Of a DNA stretch of 64,000 nucleotides, positions 63,780 to 64,000 are shown piece by piece. The position numbers and the translations under genes were made by a program. Below the pieces are notes generated by a model, which saw nothing but the letters and a program-made list of their open reading frames with translations, had not been told where the DNA came from and did no database searches. Source of the stretch: Theristus sp. LFF4_11 (taxonomy: Eukaryota; Nematoda; Chromadorea; Monhysterida; Xyalidae); assembly GCA_030248135.1 (NCBI GenBank), contig JASANC010002461.1, positions 1 to 64,000 of the forward strand. The letters are read 5' to 3'. The first letter of the stretch is position 1. Every line of letters begins with the position of its first letter.

Positions 63780-64000
63780 GTGAGCAAAGGCCGCGCCAGC
63801 CAACGCGCCCAAGAGAAACGCACGCAACCTGTGTGCAACAGTTATTGGCTTTGTTAGCAAAGACCACGCTGCACTGACAAACGGGGCTACTAAAACGCAT
63901 GCTGCATACTGCATCATAACATGCACGCGTTTTAGAGAAGCGTTTTAGCGTCACCTTGATTTCATTAAAATGTGGCGTTCATTAGCGCCGATATAAAAAC
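63780..64000 (+). other. DEG/ENaC intron at the window edge
   Basis: Begins with donor GTGAGC. No further exon is evident before the edge. It contains an inverted pair GCTACTAAAACGC and GCGTTTTAGCGTC. Confidence 0.5.

Noticed and set aside
63438..63926. 162-codon minus frame over the DEG/ENaC exons
   Set aside because: It is the antisense shadow of two well-supported plus-strand exons.

Overview
The window looks like a piece of an animal genome, most likely a nematode or close relative (inference). It has intron-rich genes with short exons, conserved animal proteins, a degenerin-type channel whose N-terminus has the FCEQTTLHG motif, and a mostly AT-rich background dense in transposon-derived repeats. 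No bacterial operon structure, rRNA gene or CRISPR array is visible. Gene models below were built by hand from splice sites, reading phase and protein motifs.

Layout. 1.25-8.56 kb: two paralogous minus-strand FkbM-type methyltransferase genes, each with a candidate N-terminal membrane anchor. 10.46-12.23 kb: a plus-strand secreted, cysteine-rich protein of unrecognised family. 12.56-13.25 kb: a deleted mariner. 14.09-25.34 kb: a minus-strand glutamine synthetase whose first intron is filled with satellite arrays and in which one conserved exon cannot be found. 26.5-39.6 kb: repeat-rich DNA (G/C-tract inverted-repeat elements, a 345-bp tandem repeat, a 3.3-kb palindrome carrying a hAT-like insertion). 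Threaded through it from 33.6 to 40.8 kb is a plus-strand coiled-coil gene. 43.0-51.3 kb: a complete 14-exon minus-strand p21-activated kinase. 52.7-55.8 kb: a complete 6-exon minus-strand MRGBP/Eaf7 homologue (NuA4/TIP60 subunit). 56.3-58.2 kb: repeats. 58.8-60.6 kb: a decayed Penelope-like (Naiad-type) retroelement. 61.1-62.0 kb: an inverted satellite array running directly into a plus-strand DEG/ENaC channel gene that continues past the right edge.

The dominant theme is a composite repeat: a GC-rich hairpin end, then satellite A, then a 149-bp satellite B, then a unit with ~150-bp inverted repeats. It recurs in the introns of three unrelated genes (FkbM-A, glutamine synthetase, PAK). Several small inverted-repeat families (GATTGGTTGG MITEs, TCGCAGAACC MITEs) also sit almost entirely in introns or close to genes. 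The host genes do not form an obvious pathway: they cover glycan or small-molecule methylation, nitrogen metabolism, Rho-GTPase signalling, chromatin acetylation and ion transport.
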